Positions 18,666 through 27,982 of a DNA stretch of 64,000 nucleotides are shown piece by piece. The notes under the pieces are model-generated. The model worked only from the letters and a program-made list of their open reading frames with translations, was not told where the DNA came from and searched no databases. The position numbers and the translations under genes were made by a program. The first letter of the stretch is position 1; each line of letters begins with the position of its first letter. Source of the DNA: Noviherbaspirillum_A sp047237965 (GTDB lineage Bacteria > Pseudomonadota > Gammaproteobacteria > Burkholderiales > Burkholderiaceae_D); contig NZ_JBDFLX010000001.1 in the NCBI RefSeq assembly GCF_047237965.1, positions 3,038,001 through 3,102,000 of the forward strand, given 5' to 3'.

Positions 18666-19283
18666 CTATAAATAATAGGCAATGCCCGTCATCACCTTGG
18701 ACATGGCGCGCATTGCCTGACGCACCGGCTGTGGCATCTCCGCAGCGCCCAGCGCCTGGGCCGATGCGCCGTGCGCAATCTCATCCTGTCTCATTTGTTC
18801 CACTATTGCCCGGGACTGGTGGTCGCCTTGCGGCAGCCTGTCCATATGACTGGCCAGATGCGCTTCCACCTGACGTTCGGTTTCCACAACAAACCCGAGA
18901 CTACGGGCATCGCCCAGACGCGCCGCCACCATGCCCATTGCATAAGCGCCCGCATACCAGAGCGGATTCAGCACGCTGGTATGGGAATTCAGCTCCTGAA
19001 GCCTCTGCGCCGTCCATGCGAGATGATCTTCCTCTTCGCGGGCCGCATCGCCGAACTGCGCACGAATATCAGGGCTACGCGAAAAGCGGCCCTGAGCCTC
19101 ATACAGGGCCTGGGCACAAACCTCACCAACGTGGTTTACCCGCATCAGGCCTGCGCTATGCCGGCGCTCGCTTTCAGTCAGTTCGGTATCGGCCGTCGCA
19201 GCAGTTGGCGTGGCGCGAGATGCGGTAGCCACCCCGGCAATTACCTTTAATGCCCGGTCGAATCCGATAATCAAGCCATCCAT
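18666..19283 (-). CDS. coq7: Demethoxyubiquinone hydroxylase Coq7
   Basis: A 205-residue di-iron hydroxylase of ubiquinone synthesis. The ligand motifs MRVNHVGEVCAQALYEAQ, REEEDHLAW and MRQDEIAHG (E..H pairs in a ferritin-like bundle) are visible. The ATG at 19283 follows AGGAAACTA, a better start than the longer frame to 19433, whose first 50 residues look non-coding. It ends in the hydrophobic AYYL, as in many betaproteobacterial Coq7 proteins. Confidence 0.93.
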   Translation of the reverse strand: MDGLIIGFDRALKVIAGVATASRATPTAATADTELTESERRHSAGLMRVNHVGEVCAQALYEAQGRFSRSPDIRAQFGDAAREEEDHLAWTAQRLQELNSHTSVLNPLWYAGAYAMGMVAARLGDARSLGFVVETERQVEAHLASHMDRLPQGDHQSRAIVEQMRQDEIAHGASAQALGAAEMPQPVRQAMRAMSKVMTGIAYYL

Positions 19284-19526
19284 TAGTTTCCTTTTTACAT
19301 TGGCAGTGTTGCCAAAATAGCAAATAATCGTTGTTTCAAAGCCACATAAAGAATGATGATTGCACAGAAAAGCCAAAATTTCTTTGCCCTGCCATCGGTA
19401 TTTTGATGAAATGACTACTAGCTTCTTGATCAACTGGTTTGGAAGTCTCGGCAGGGGGGCTCCCTACTGGTAGCCTTGCTGAATGCAGCGAAAAATTTTA
19501 GCACTACAACTTCTGGAGATTACTCA

Positions 19527-20621
19527 ATGAAAAAATCGCTTCTCGCACTGGCAGTCCTGGGTGCATTTGCAGGCGTTGCACAAGCACAAACCAGCGTGAC
19601 GATTTATGGTTCGTTTGACGCAGGCGTTCGCAATCAGCGCGACATCGACGCAGCTGGTCACAGCCGCACCACCATGAGCTCCACCGGCACCTACAATTCC
19701 AACCGTCTGGGTTTCAAAGGCGTTGAAGATCTGGGCGGCGGTCTGAATGCTCACTTCACCCTGGAATCCGGCTTCAACTCCGGCACCGGCGAACTGAACA
19801 ACACCCAGAACCGTCTGTTCCAGCGTTCCGCATTCGTTGGTCTGGGTGGTCAGTGGGGCTCCCTGGATCTGGGCCGTCAGTACACGGTTGCATTTAAGAC
19901 CGTTGGCGCCTATGACCCGTTCAACTACAAGTTCACCGGCATCATCCCTCTGACCGGCGCGAGCGTTTCCGCTGGTACCCGTGTTGATAACGACATCCAG
20001 TACACCGGCACCTTTGGCCCGATCACCGCACGTGCTGAATATGCACTGGGCGAGCAAGTTGGCGGCGGCGGCAACAACAGCCACGCAGCAGTCGGCGGTA
20101 CCTACGCTAACGGCCCGCTGTCGTTCGGCGCTGCTTACACCGTTCGCAAGCCGAACGTTGGCACCACCGCTGCTCCTAACTACCAAGACAACAAGAACTG
20201 GACCGTTGGCGGCGCCTTCACCTTTGGTCCGGCTCGTATCGCTGCTGGTTACCAGAACGAAAAGCAAGACCGTGCTACCGGCGGCGACGCTGGCCAGAAG
20301 AACGCCTGGGTTGGCGGCAGCTACGACATCACCCCAGCTCTGGGTCTGACCGCAGCTTACTACCACACCAAAGTTGACGCGAATGCAGTCGGCGTTGGCA
20401 ACACCACTGCTGGCAAGCGCGGCCTGTTCATCGTTGGCGCTACCTATGCTCTGTCGAAGCGTACCAACTTCTACGCAGACATCGACTACGCTAAGTACAA
20501 AGATGGCCTGGAAACCGCATCCACCGGTACCAACACCATCCTGACCCAATCGTCGCTGCGTTCGGCTCCTGGCCAAGACAGCATGCTGGGCTTCTCGGTT
20601 GGTATCAACCACCTGTTCTAA
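19527..20621 (+). CDS. Omp32-like outer-membrane porin
   Basis: A 364-residue trimeric beta-barrel porin of the betaproteobacterial Gram-negative porin family. A 20-residue signal peptide (MKKSLLALAVLG...AQA) is followed by QTSVTIYGSFDAGV, the usual first strand. RNRLFQRSAFVGLGG-like loop-3 sequence is present (NRLFQRSAFVGLGGQWGSLDLGRQ), and the protein ends in GINHLF with the C-terminal Phe needed for BAM recognition. TGGAG precedes the ATG. Its codon use is more biased than that of its neighbours, indicating high expression. A 32-bp palindrome and a strong terminator follow. Confidence 0.95.
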   Translation: MKKSLLALAVLGAFAGVAQAQTSVTIYGSFDAGVRNQRDIDAAGHSRTTMSSTGTYNSNRLGFKGVEDLGGGLNAHFTLESGFNSGTGELNNTQNRLFQRSAFVGLGGQWGSLDLGRQYTVAFKTVGAYDPFNYKFTGIIPLTGASVSAGTRVDNDIQYTGTFGPITARAEYALGEQVGGGGNNSHAAVGGTYANGPLSFGAAYTVRKPNVGTTAAPNYQDNKNWTVGGAFTFGPARIAAGYQNEKQDRATGGDAGQKNAWVGGSYDITPALGLTAAYYHTKVDANAVGVGNTTAGKRGLFIVGATYALSKRTNFYADIDYAKYKDGLETASTGTNTILTQSSLRSAPGQDSMLGFSVGINHLF

Positions 20622-20634
20622 TAAAACAGACTTG

Positions 20635-20666
20635 ATTGAAACTAGCGCCATGGCGCTAGTTTCAAT
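20635..20666. repeat. Perfect 32-bp palindrome after the porin gene
   Basis: ATTGAAACTAGCGCCA is followed directly by its exact reverse complement. No T-run follows, so it is not a classical terminator. In RNA it would form a long hairpin at the 3' end of the porin message and may protect it from 3' exonucleases. Confidence 0.85.
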
Positions 20667-20707
20667 ATAGGCGGATTGCTGGATAGATCTGCTGAACGTA
20701 AAAATTT

Positions 20708-20737
20708 CAGGCCCACTTCGGTGGGCCTGTTTTTTTT
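20708..20737 (+). terminator. Terminator of the porin gene
   Basis: CAGGCCCAC and GTGGGCCTG close a TTCG tetraloop, followed by eight T. On the minus strand AAATTTTT follows the stem, so it may also stop transcripts from the DUF3025 gene. Confidence 0.93.
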
Positions 20738-20853
20738 GCCTGAGCGGATTGCCATCCTATGTTTTTAGACCTTGATCCCGGCTTTTGCCCTTCATCCCGG
20801 CACGCGATTGCGCATGCACAGTTTATGGATTCAGGCTACGCAACTACCAGAAA

Positions 20854-21675
20854 CTATTTTTTCTTGGCTGGACGGAATACGCCGCTGTCGGCATAAAACG
20901 CCTCGTCTTGCGCTGGCCACCAGCCAGGAACACCAAGCACAGGGAGATGGGAGAAATCCGACGTGCTCAGTCCATCTTTCAGTTGGCCGGCTACTGTCCG
21001 GTCCAGCCATTCACGTCTGGCAAGCTCTGGGGAGGCCAGAACGTCTTCAGAGATGTCAATGATCCAGGTGTGCCCCGTGATTGCCTTGTAAGGATCGACC
21101 AGCTTTTCCAGCAAGGCGTGGCCGAACAAATACACTGTGCATTTTTCATTGAATTCCTTTCGGTGTTCAATGAACAGCTCTTGCCACTGATGGCCGCGCA
21201 GCAAGGAAGAGAAAGACGGCTCTGAAGTCAGAAACAGCACGGCGTTTTCGTCGAAGATCGTTGCCGCATCCCTGACCCGGCCTCGCGTCTGTTGTGCCTG
21301 TTGTGTATGCCTGGCTTGCTCGGCTACCGCCAACGCGCGGCGTGTGATTTCGGCGGCCTGCAGTTCATTCAGCGCCACCTTGATCCGCGGGAAAGTCAGC
21401 CAAACCAGCGCATTGAAGAAATCATGCAGGTTATCCCGCGTTGGTACGCAGCCCGTTGCGCTGATAAAGCTTTCATAGGCCATGCCTTCGGGCAGGACAG
21501 ACTGCGGCACGAATTGGATCGGCAGGGACAGGTGATTGTTGAGATGGCGGATTGCTGCCTGCTGATTCAGCCCATCACGCCAGGTTGGCGCCTGCAGGAC
21601 CAGTTCCGCCGCCGGCTGCAGGGGCGCAAGCCAGGGACGATGCCAGTCGATCCGCTTCAAAAAATCTTCCGGCAT
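20854..21675 (-). CDS. DUF3025 domain-containing protein
   Basis: A 273-residue protein of the DUF3025 family, recognisable from the IQFVPQSVLPEGMAYESFI segment, NLHDFFNALVWLTFPRIK and the C-terminal LPVLGVPGWWPAQDEAFYAD. No signal peptide, membrane segment or catalytic motif is apparent. It starts 34 bases after the pyrC stop on the same strand, so it probably shares a transcript. Function unknown. Confidence 0.82.
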   Translation of the reverse strand: MPEDFLKRIDWHRPWLAPLQPAAELVLQAPTWRDGLNQQAAIRHLNNHLSLPIQFVPQSVLPEGMAYESFISATGCVPTRDNLHDFFNALVWLTFPRIKVALNELQAAEITRRALAVAEQARHTQQAQQTRGRVRDAATIFDENAVLFLTSEPSFSSLLRGHQWQELFIEHRKEFNEKCTVYLFGHALLEKLVDPYKAITGHTWIIDISEDVLASPELARREWLDRTVAGQLKDGLSTSDFSHLPVLGVPGWWPAQDEAFYADSGVFRPAKKK

Positions 21676-21709
21676 CGCTTCATTGTTTCATTGCCTGGTA
21701 CCTTGCCGC

Positions 21710-22753
21710 TCAGACCATTGCCCAATCCATGGTTTCGCCTCCGTTCAGCGGAACGACCGTGGATTCTCCCATCGGCAGTTCGCCGGGCAGTGTCCATGAC
21801 TGACGCACCAGTGTGATCGTGCCGCTATTGCGCGGCAGGCCATAGAAATCAGGGCCGTGCAGACTGGCGAAACCTTCGAGCTTGTCGAGCGCATTGGCCC
21901 GGTCGAATGCCTGCGCATACAACTCCATCGCATGCAGCGCGGTGTAACAGCCGGCGCAGCCGCAGGCATGCTCCTTGGTATTGCGCGCGTGGGGCGCAGA
22001 GTCCGTGCCAAGGAAAAATTTGCCGCTGCCGGAGATGGCTGCCTGTACCAGCGCCTTGCGATGGATTTCGCGCTTCAATACAGGGAGGCAATAGTAGTGC
22101 GGCCGAATACCGCCCTTGAAGATCTCGTTCCGGTTGTAGAGCAGATGGTGGGCGGTAATGGTTGCTGCGGTATGTTGTCCGGCTTCCTGGACATACTGTG
22201 CCGCGTCCTGCGTGGTGATGTGTTCGAACACCACTTTCAATTCCGGCATATCGCTACGCAAGGGCATCATCACGCGGTCGATGAATACGGCTTCCCGGTC
22301 GAAGATATCGATTTCCTGATCGGTGACCTCGCCATGCACCAGCAGGGGCATGCCAACCTGCTGCATTGCCTCCAGCGCGCGATAGCATTTGCGCAGGTCG
22401 GTGACGCCGGCGTCCGAGTTGGTGGTGGCGCCGGCGGGATAGAGTTTGACGGCGTGGATCAGGCCGCTTTCCTTGGCGCGCATGATCTCTTCCGGCGCCG
22501 TGTTATCGGTCAGGTACAAGGTCATCAACGGCTCGAAAGCCATGCCCGGCGGCAGCGCCGCCAGGATACGGTCACGATAAGCCAAAGCCTGGGCGGTGGT
22601 CGTAACTGGCGGCTTCAGATTGGGCATCACAATGGCGCGAGCGAACTGCCGCGCGGTATGCGGCAGTACGCTGGCCATGGTGGCGCCGTCGCGCAGGTGA
22701 AGATGCCAGTCGTCGGGACGAGTGATGGTGATGCTGTCGGGTGATGTTTGCAT
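21710..22753 (-). CDS. pyrC: Dihydroorotase
   Basis: A 347-residue class II dihydroorotase of pyrimidine synthesis. The zinc ligands are in DWHLHLRDG near the N terminus and in later histidines (LVHGEVTD, EHITTQDA, TAHHLLYNRN). The catalytic aspartate is in LGTDSAPHA. Length and motifs match the E. coli PyrC type. It follows glycerate kinase by 28 bases and precedes DUF3025, all on the minus strand. Confidence 0.96.
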   Translation of the reverse strand: MQTSPDSITITRPDDWHLHLRDGATMASVLPHTARQFARAIVMPNLKPPVTTTAQALAYRDRILAALPPGMAFEPLMTLYLTDNTAPEEIMRAKESGLIHAVKLYPAGATTNSDAGVTDLRKCYRALEAMQQVGMPLLVHGEVTDQEIDIFDREAVFIDRVMMPLRSDMPELKVVFEHITTQDAAQYVQEAGQHTAATITAHHLLYNRNEIFKGGIRPHYYCLPVLKREIHRKALVQAAISGSGKFFLGTDSAPHARNTKEHACGCAGCYTALHAMELYAQAFDRANALDKLEGFASLHGPDFYGLPRNSGTITLVRQSWTLPGELPMGESTVVPLNGGETMDWAMV

Positions 22754-22781
22754 GATGGGCGCCAGATAAAGTGCGCCAATT

Positions 22782-24053
22782 TTACAGCACGAGAATCACC
22801 CGGTAATCGTTCACGTTGGTCAGCGTCGGCCCCGTAATGACCAGGTCGCCCAGCGCCGAAAAGTAGCTGTAGCCGTCGTTATTGGCCAGCATCTTGTGCG
22901 CGCTGATGCCCAGTTGCTCGGCGCGCGCCTTGCTGTCCGGGAGCAGTACCGCGCCGGCGTTGTCCTCGGTGCCATCGATGCCATCCGTATCGGCGGCGAT
23001 CGCGTAGACGTCGGGCATGCCGTCCATTTCAGCCGCCAGTGACGCCAGGAATTCGGCGCAGCGCCCTCCCCGTCCATTGCCGCGCACGGTGACCGTACAT
23101 TCGCCACCCGAAATCAGCGCGACGGGCGGCTTGAACGGCTGCTGGTAAGCGCGGATCTCGCGTACGACGGCGGCATACACCTTGGCGACTTCGGATGCTT
23201 CACCCGTCACGGTGTCGCCCAGGATGACCGGCGTGATGTTTTGTGCGGCAAAGAACTCGGCGCCCGCCTGCAGGCTCTGGCGCGCGGTTGCGATGACCCT
23301 GTTGTCCACCCGCCCGAATAAGGCGTCGCCCGGCTTGGGCGTCTCGCCGATCTGGCCGGAGGCGCCGCGCTCCAGGTGCGCCATCACGCTGTCCGGCGCC
23401 TCGACGCCGTAGCGCTTCAGGATCGCAATGGCGTCGGCATAGGTGCTCGGATCCGGACAGGTCGGGCCGGATGCGATTGCGCTGGGATCGTCGCCGGTGA
23501 CGTCGCTGATGATCAATGTGGTGACCGGAGCGCGGCAGGCGGCCGCCAGGCGGCCGCCCTGTATCCGGGACAAATGCTTGCGCACGATGTTCATGTCGGT
23601 GATCGGTGCGCCCGATTTCAGCAGGGACTTGGTGACCGACTTCAGGTCGGCCATCGGCACGCTGTCCACCGGCAGCGACAGCAGGCTGGAACCGCCCCCG
23701 GATACCAGTGCGATCAGGCGGTCATCCGGTCCGAGTGCGGCTACGCGCGCCAGAATATCGGCAGCAGCCTTTTCACCTTCATCGTCCGGCACCGGGTGGC
23801 TGGCTTCCACCACGGTGATGCGCTCGGTCGGAATCGCATGCGCGTAGCGGGTAACCACGATGCCTTCCAGCGCCGCGTCCTGCGGCCAGGCCAGGTCCAC
23901 CGCGCGCGCCATGCTCGCCGCGGCCTTGCCGGCGCCGACCACCAGGGTGCGCCCCTTAGGCGGCGGGGGAAGATGGGCGGCAATGATTTTCAAGGGATCG
24001 GCGGCAGCGACGGCCGCTTGAAAGCTGTCTATCAAGAGTGTTCGATAATCCAT
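22782..24053 (-). CDS. Glycerate 2-kinase (MOFRL family)
   Basis: A 423-residue kinase of the MOFRL/DUF4147 family (TtuD/GckA type), which phosphorylates glycerate to 2-phosphoglycerate. VVGAGKAAASMARAVD is at the N terminus, ALVSGGGSSLLSLP is the glycine-rich segment, and the C-terminal half carries SGGECTVTVRGNGRGGRCAEFLA and ADTDGIDGTEDNAGA. It lies downstream of the glt terminator. Substrate specificity is a family inference. Confidence 0.9.
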   Translation of the reverse strand: MDYRTLLIDSFQAAVAAADPLKIIAAHLPPPPKGRTLVVGAGKAAASMARAVDLAWPQDAALEGIVVTRYAHAIPTERITVVEASHPVPDDEGEKAAADILARVAALGPDDRLIALVSGGGSSLLSLPVDSVPMADLKSVTKSLLKSGAPITDMNIVRKHLSRIQGGRLAAACRAPVTTLIISDVTGDDPSAIASGPTCPDPSTYADAIAILKRYGVEAPDSVMAHLERGASGQIGETPKPGDALFGRVDNRVIATARQSLQAGAEFFAAQNITPVILGDTVTGEASEVAKVYAAVVREIRAYQQPFKPPVALISGGECTVTVRGNGRGGRCAEFLASLAAEMDGMPDVYAIAADTDGIDGTEDNAGAVLLPDSKARAEQLGISAHKMLANNDGYSYFSALGDLVITGPTLTNVNDYRVILVL

Positions 24054-24086
24054 GAAATTCCTTATTGGCAGACCGGGCGATGTGCG

Positions 24087-24119
24087 AAAAAAAACCGCCT
24101 CAGTTTGTCGCTGAAGCGG
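24087..24119 (-). terminator. Terminator of the glt transporter operon
   Basis: On the minus strand CCGCTTCAG pairs with CTGAGGCGG (one G-U) around a seven-base loop, followed by eight T. It sits 25 bases after the gltL stop. Confidence 0.88.
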
Positions 24120-24143
24120 CTTGCGGTCAATCGCACAAAAGGC

Positions 24144-24869
24144 TTAATGGATAATTTTTGCCAGAAAATCACGTGCGCGGTCGGAACGCGGGGTGCCGAA
24201 GAACTCGTCCTTGGTGCAATCCTCGACGATGAGACCCTTGTCCATGAAGATCACGCGATTGGCGACCTTGCGGGCAAACCCCATTTCATGGGTCACGACC
24301 ATCATCGTCATGCCTTCCTGCGCCAGGCCGACCATCACGTCCAGCACTTCATTGATCATTTCCGGGTCCAGCGCGGAGGTCGGCTCATCGAACAGCATCG
24401 CGATCGGGTCCATCGACAGGGCGCGGGCGATTGCCACGCGCTGCTGCTGGCCACCTGACAACTGGCCGGGAAATTTGTCCTTCTGGGCGATCAGGCCGAC
24501 CCGGTCCAGGTATTTCAGGCCGCGCTCGGTGGCATCGGCGACGCTGCGGCCCAGCACCTTGACCTGGCCGATGGTCAGGTTTTCGCGGATGGACAGATGC
24601 GGAAACAGTTCGAAGTTCTGGAACACCATGCCGATGCGCGCCCGCAGCTTGGACAGGTTGGTCTTCGGGTCGCCGACGGAGACGCCGTCGACCGTGATCT
24701 CGCCCTTCTGGAAAGGCTCGAGTCCGTTCACGGTCTTGATCAGGGTCGACTTGCCGGAGCCGGACGGGCCGCAGACCACGACCACGTCGCCCTTGGCCAC
24801 GCTGGTGGTGCAGTCAGTCAGTACCTGGAACTGGCCATACCACTTGCTGACGTTTTTCAGTTCTATCAT
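24144..24869 (-). CDS. gltL: Glutamate/aspartate ABC transporter ATP-binding protein
   Basis: A 241-residue polar-amino-acid ABC ATPase. Walker A is VVCGPSGSGKSTLI, the signature is LSGGQQQRVAIARAL, Walker B is AMLFDEPTSALD, and the H-loop is VVTHEMG. It is the last gene of gltIJKL and is followed by a strong terminator. Its sequence resembles E. coli GltL. Confidence 0.95.
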   Translation of the reverse strand: MIELKNVSKWYGQFQVLTDCTTSVAKGDVVVVCGPSGSGKSTLIKTVNGLEPFQKGEITVDGVSVGDPKTNLSKLRARIGMVFQNFELFPHLSIRENLTIGQVKVLGRSVADATERGLKYLDRVGLIAQKDKFPGQLSGGQQQRVAIARALSMDPIAMLFDEPTSALDPEMINEVLDVMVGLAQEGMTMMVVTHEMGFARKVANRVIFMDKGLIVEDCTKDEFFGTPRSDRARDFLAKIIH

Positions 24870-24898
24870 GTTTTCTCCTGGATTCTGAATTCACAAGG

Positions 24899-25591
24899 TC
24901 AGCGTATGATCGCCACCCGTTGCTGCAGTCGCTTGACCAGCAGGGACAAGCCGTAGCAAAGCACGAAATAGACAAGCGCGACAAACAGATACATTTCCAC
25001 CAGACGGCCATCGCGCTGCGCCACTTTGGATGCGGCACCGACGAAATCGGTGATCGACAGCACATAGACCAGCGACACGTCCTGGAACAGCACGATCGTC
25101 TGTGTCAGCAGCACCGGAATCATGTTGCGGAACGCCTGCGGCAGCACCACGTTGCCCATGGTCTGCCAGTAGTTCATGCCCAGCGCATAGCCGGCAGAGA
25201 CCTGGCCGCGCGGTATCGACTGGATGCCGGCGCGCATGATCTCGCAATAGTAAGCCGCTTCAAACAGGATGAAGGTGATCAGCGAGGAGGAAAAGGCGCC
25301 GACCATGATCGGTTCCTTCGCACCGATGATCCATGCGCCGATATAGGGCACGAGGAAGTAGAACCAGAAGATCACCAGCACCAGGGGGATCGAGCGGATC
25401 AGGTTCACGTAGCCGGTGGCCACCATGGACAGGGAGCGGAACTTGGACAGCCGCATCATGGCCAGCAGCGTGCCCAGGACGATGCCGCCCACCATTGCCA
25501 GGCCGGTCAGTTCCAGCGTGAAGACCATGCCGGTCTTGAACAGGTAGACCCAGGAACGCTCGATGACGTCGAAGTCGAAATTGGAAAACAT
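24899..25591 (-). CDS. gltK: Glutamate/aspartate ABC transporter permease GltK
   Basis: A 230-residue permease of the His/Glu/Gln type with several membrane segments and the EAA-like loop EAAYYCEIMRAGIQSIPRGQVSAGYALGM. The ATG at 25591 has GGAGG upstream and follows the gltJ stop by one base, so the two are coupled. A longer frame to 25642 overlaps gltJ and was rejected. Confidence 0.94.
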   Translation of the reverse strand: MFSNFDFDVIERSWVYLFKTGMVFTLELTGLAMVGGIVLGTLLAMMRLSKFRSLSMVATGYVNLIRSIPLVLVIFWFYFLVPYIGAWIIGAKEPIMVGAFSSSLITFILFEAAYYCEIMRAGIQSIPRGQVSAGYALGMNYWQTMGNVVLPQAFRNMIPVLLTQTIVLFQDVSLVYVLSITDFVGAASKVAQRDGRLVEMYLFVALVYFVLCYGLSLLVKRLQQRVAIIR

Positions 25592-25592
25592 G

Positions 25593-26342
25593 TCAGTGAC
25601 CTCCGCCGCCAGTGGAACTGCTGATGAAGCCAGGTACGGCAACCCGGCGCTCTATCCAGCGCATCAGGAAAACCACTACCACGTTGACCACGATGTAGAT
25701 CAGCGTGGCGGCGGTGAATGCCTCGAATACCTGAAATGAAAACTCCTGCATGGAGCGGGCGCGTGCAGTGAGTTCCATCAGGCCGATGGTCAGCGCCACG
25801 GCGCTGTTCTTGATGATGTTGAGGAATTCGCTGGTCAGCGGCGGCACGATGATGCGAAAGGCCATCGGCAGCAGGATGTATCGGTAGGTCTGCGGCAGGG
25901 TCAGGCCCAGCGCGGTGCCGGCCAGCTTCTGGCCGCGCGGCAGGGAATTGATGCCGGCGGAGACCTGGACTGCCACGCGTGACGAAGTGAAGAAACCGAG
26001 GCAGAGCACAGCGGTGATGAAAGGCGCGTTGGGCAGGGCTTTCAACCAGTTGCCCAGGCCCTGCGGCACCAGTTCGGGCATGACGAAGTACCAGAGGAAC
26101 ATTTGCACCAGCAAGGGCACATTCCGGAACAGTTCGACATAGGCATTGGCCAGACGAACCGCAAGCTTGTTCGGCGTGGTGCGGATGGTGCCGATGATTG
26201 CGCCAATGACGAGCGCCATGACCCAGGCGGTCAGCGCGGTGGCCAGTGTCCAGACCAGGCCGGACAACAGCGTATCCATGTAGGTGCCGGCACCGTCCGG
26301 GGATGGCTCCCAGAAGATGCGCCAGTTCCAGTTGTAGTTCAT
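25593..26342 (-). CDS. gltJ: Glutamate/aspartate ABC transporter permease GltJ
   Basis: A 249-residue permease that pairs with GltK. The N-terminal NYNWNWRIFWEPSPDG is characteristic of GltJ. The cytoplasmic loop SAGINSLPRGQKLAGTALGLTLPQTYRYILLPMAFRIIVPP marks the ATPase contact. It follows gltI after an intercistronic hairpin, which probably lowers permease expression relative to the binding protein. Confidence 0.94.
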   Translation of the reverse strand: MNYNWNWRIFWEPSPDGAGTYMDTLLSGLVWTLATALTAWVMALVIGAIIGTIRTTPNKLAVRLANAYVELFRNVPLLVQMFLWYFVMPELVPQGLGNWLKALPNAPFITAVLCLGFFTSSRVAVQVSAGINSLPRGQKLAGTALGLTLPQTYRYILLPMAFRIIVPPLTSEFLNIIKNSAVALTIGLMELTARARSMQEFSFQVFEAFTAATLIYIVVNVVVVFLMRWIERRVAVPGFISSSTGGGGH

Positions 26343-26473
26343 AGGGGTTTCCTCATCCGGGTCGAGAAGCCGATTTTATAGTTGGGTCTGCAGGTGCAGG
26401 TTGGCGGCGACGGAAAACCGCGCAGCTTACAACAAAATAGTTGATTCAAGCGAGCAATTTTCATGCCCCAAAT

Positions 26474-26498
26474 AAAAACGGGAGGCCAAAGCCTCCCG
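26474..26498 (-). terminator. Intercistronic terminator between gltI and gltJ
   Basis: CGGGAGGC and GCCTCCCG form an eight-bp stem with a four-base loop; on the minus strand TTTTT follows. It is placed 20 bases after the gltI stop, as expected of a partial terminator that favours the binding-protein message. Confidence 0.8.
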
Positions 26499-26518
26499 TC
26501 CTGTTCAGCGGTGCTGAA

Positions 26519-27466
26519 TTACTTCTTTTTCGCGCCGCCTTTTTGCGCGTCAGGCACATCGGCATAGGCTGCCGGATCGCCGGAATCGGTCGGCTTGGCG
26601 ATGACCATCTTCAACTGGTCGCTCATCGGAACGTTGAGGTTGATGTTCTTTGGCGGGATCGGCGACATGAACCATTTCGCATAGATCTTGTTGATTTCGC
26701 CCGACTTCATCACGTTTTCGATAGCGGTGTCGACAGCCTTCTTGAACTGCGGATCTTCGCGGCGCAGCATGATGCCGTACGGCTCCACCGACAGCGCTTC
26801 CTTGGTGATTGCATAGTCGTTGGGCGCCTTCGAGCTGGCGGCCAGGGAGGCCAGCAGGATGTCATCCATGGCAAAAGCGGCGGCGCGGCCGGTTTCCACC
26901 ATCAGGAAGGCTTCCGCGTGGTCCTTGGCAGCCATGATGTTCATGCCGAGATTGCGCTCGCCATTCAGGGCCGTTACCTGCTTCAGGTTCGAGGTGCCGG
27001 AAGTCGACACCAGGTTCTTGCCTTTCATGTCGTCCAGGCTGTTGATGTTGGACGATTTCTTGGCGAGCAGGCGGTTTGCGGTCACGAAGGTCGTCGGCGC
27101 AAAGGCAACCTGCTTCTGGCGCTCGAGATTGTTCGTGGTCGAGCCGCATTCCAGGTCCACCGTGCCGTTCGCCATCAGCGGAATCCGGGTGGCCGACGTC
27201 ACCGGGTTCATCTTGACGTTCAGGGAAGTCAGTCCGAGCTGCTTCTGGACCGCCGTCACGATCTTCATGCACAGGTCGATCGAATAGCCCTGGTAGGACT
27301 GCTTGTCGTCCAGGTAGGAGAAAGGGATGGAGGAGTCGCGTACACCGAGGGTAATGGTGCCGGTGTCTTTAATTTTCTTCAGCGTGCCGTTCAGCTCTTG
27401 CGCGTGTACGGCACTCGTGATCAGGCTGGCACCGATCATCACGGTAAGTAGGGCATGCAGTTTCAT
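26519..27466 (-). CDS. gltI: Glutamate/aspartate ABC transporter substrate-binding protein
   Basis: A 315-residue periplasmic binding protein with a 23-residue signal peptide ending VHAQ. The ligand-binding fold includes TITLGVRDSSIPFSYLDDKQSYQGYSIDLC and STSGTSNLKQV. The ATG at 27466 is preceded by GGAGAATCC and gives a proper signal peptide; the longer frame to 27526 does not. First gene of the glt operon. The 70 bases upstream are AT-rich but show no clear promoter pair. Confidence 0.94.
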   Translation of the reverse strand: MKLHALLTVMIGASLITSAVHAQELNGTLKKIKDTGTITLGVRDSSIPFSYLDDKQSYQGYSIDLCMKIVTAVQKQLGLTSLNVKMNPVTSATRIPLMANGTVDLECGSTTNNLERQKQVAFAPTTFVTANRLLAKKSSNINSLDDMKGKNLVSTSGTSNLKQVTALNGERNLGMNIMAAKDHAEAFLMVETGRAAAFAMDDILLASLAASSKAPNDYAITKEALSVEPYGIMLRREDPQFKKAVDTAIENVMKSGEINKIYAKWFMSPIPPKNINLNVPMSDQLKMVIAKPTDSGDPAAYADVPDAQKGGAKKK

Positions 27467-27944
27467 GGATTCTCCTGAACACAAAATGGATAGGCAGCAC
27501 GACAGTCGATATGTTGTCGTTATCAAAAAGCTTCTCTAGTGTATCAAACAGTATATTTGTGCGAAAAATGTTTGTTGATTATTTTATTTTCCACAAAACA
27601 CTAACATTCATTAACGTCTTTTAATTGAAAGTAGCTTCGCCAAAACGCCGGCTGCAGCCGGATGCCTGCATTCCGACCCATCGAGAAGGTCATCAGGAGG
27701 CTGCACGCGATGAAGATCGTTATTCACACCGTTATAGGGGAACCGGAAAGGCGTGGCCGGTTCAGTCGCGTCGGGGATCCCAGCGCATGAATGTGCATGC
27801 ATGCGTTGCCTGGATAGGCGCTGGCGCTGGCGCTGGCGTTGGAGGGTGACAGCGGCCTCGGCATGGTGCGTTTGCCCGCGGCATGATCGCCTGGACTCCT
27901 GTACTGCATCGCCGGCGCCCGGCATCAGAGCGGGCCTTGGATGC
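27467..27944. other. Intergenic region between gltI and the DUF4148 gene
   Basis: No recognised gene in this stretch. The first 140 bases are AT-rich and probably hold the gltI promoter (a TATACT-like element is present on the minus strand). A 26-codon frame beginning MKIVIHTVIG near 27710 has AGGAGG nine bases upstream, but nothing else supports it. A GCTGGC-type microrepeat lies at about 27820-27840. Confidence 0.4.
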
Positions 27945-27982
27945 AAAACGGCCCGGCCGACAATGAAGTCGACCGGGCCGTT
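27945..27982 (-). terminator. Terminator downstream of the DUF4148 gene
   Basis: AACGGCCCGG pairs with CCGGGCCGTT, with an inner CGAC/GTCG stem. On the minus strand TTTT follows. A second hairpin, GCGCTGC/GCAGCGC (27993-28013), precedes it. Confidence 0.7.
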
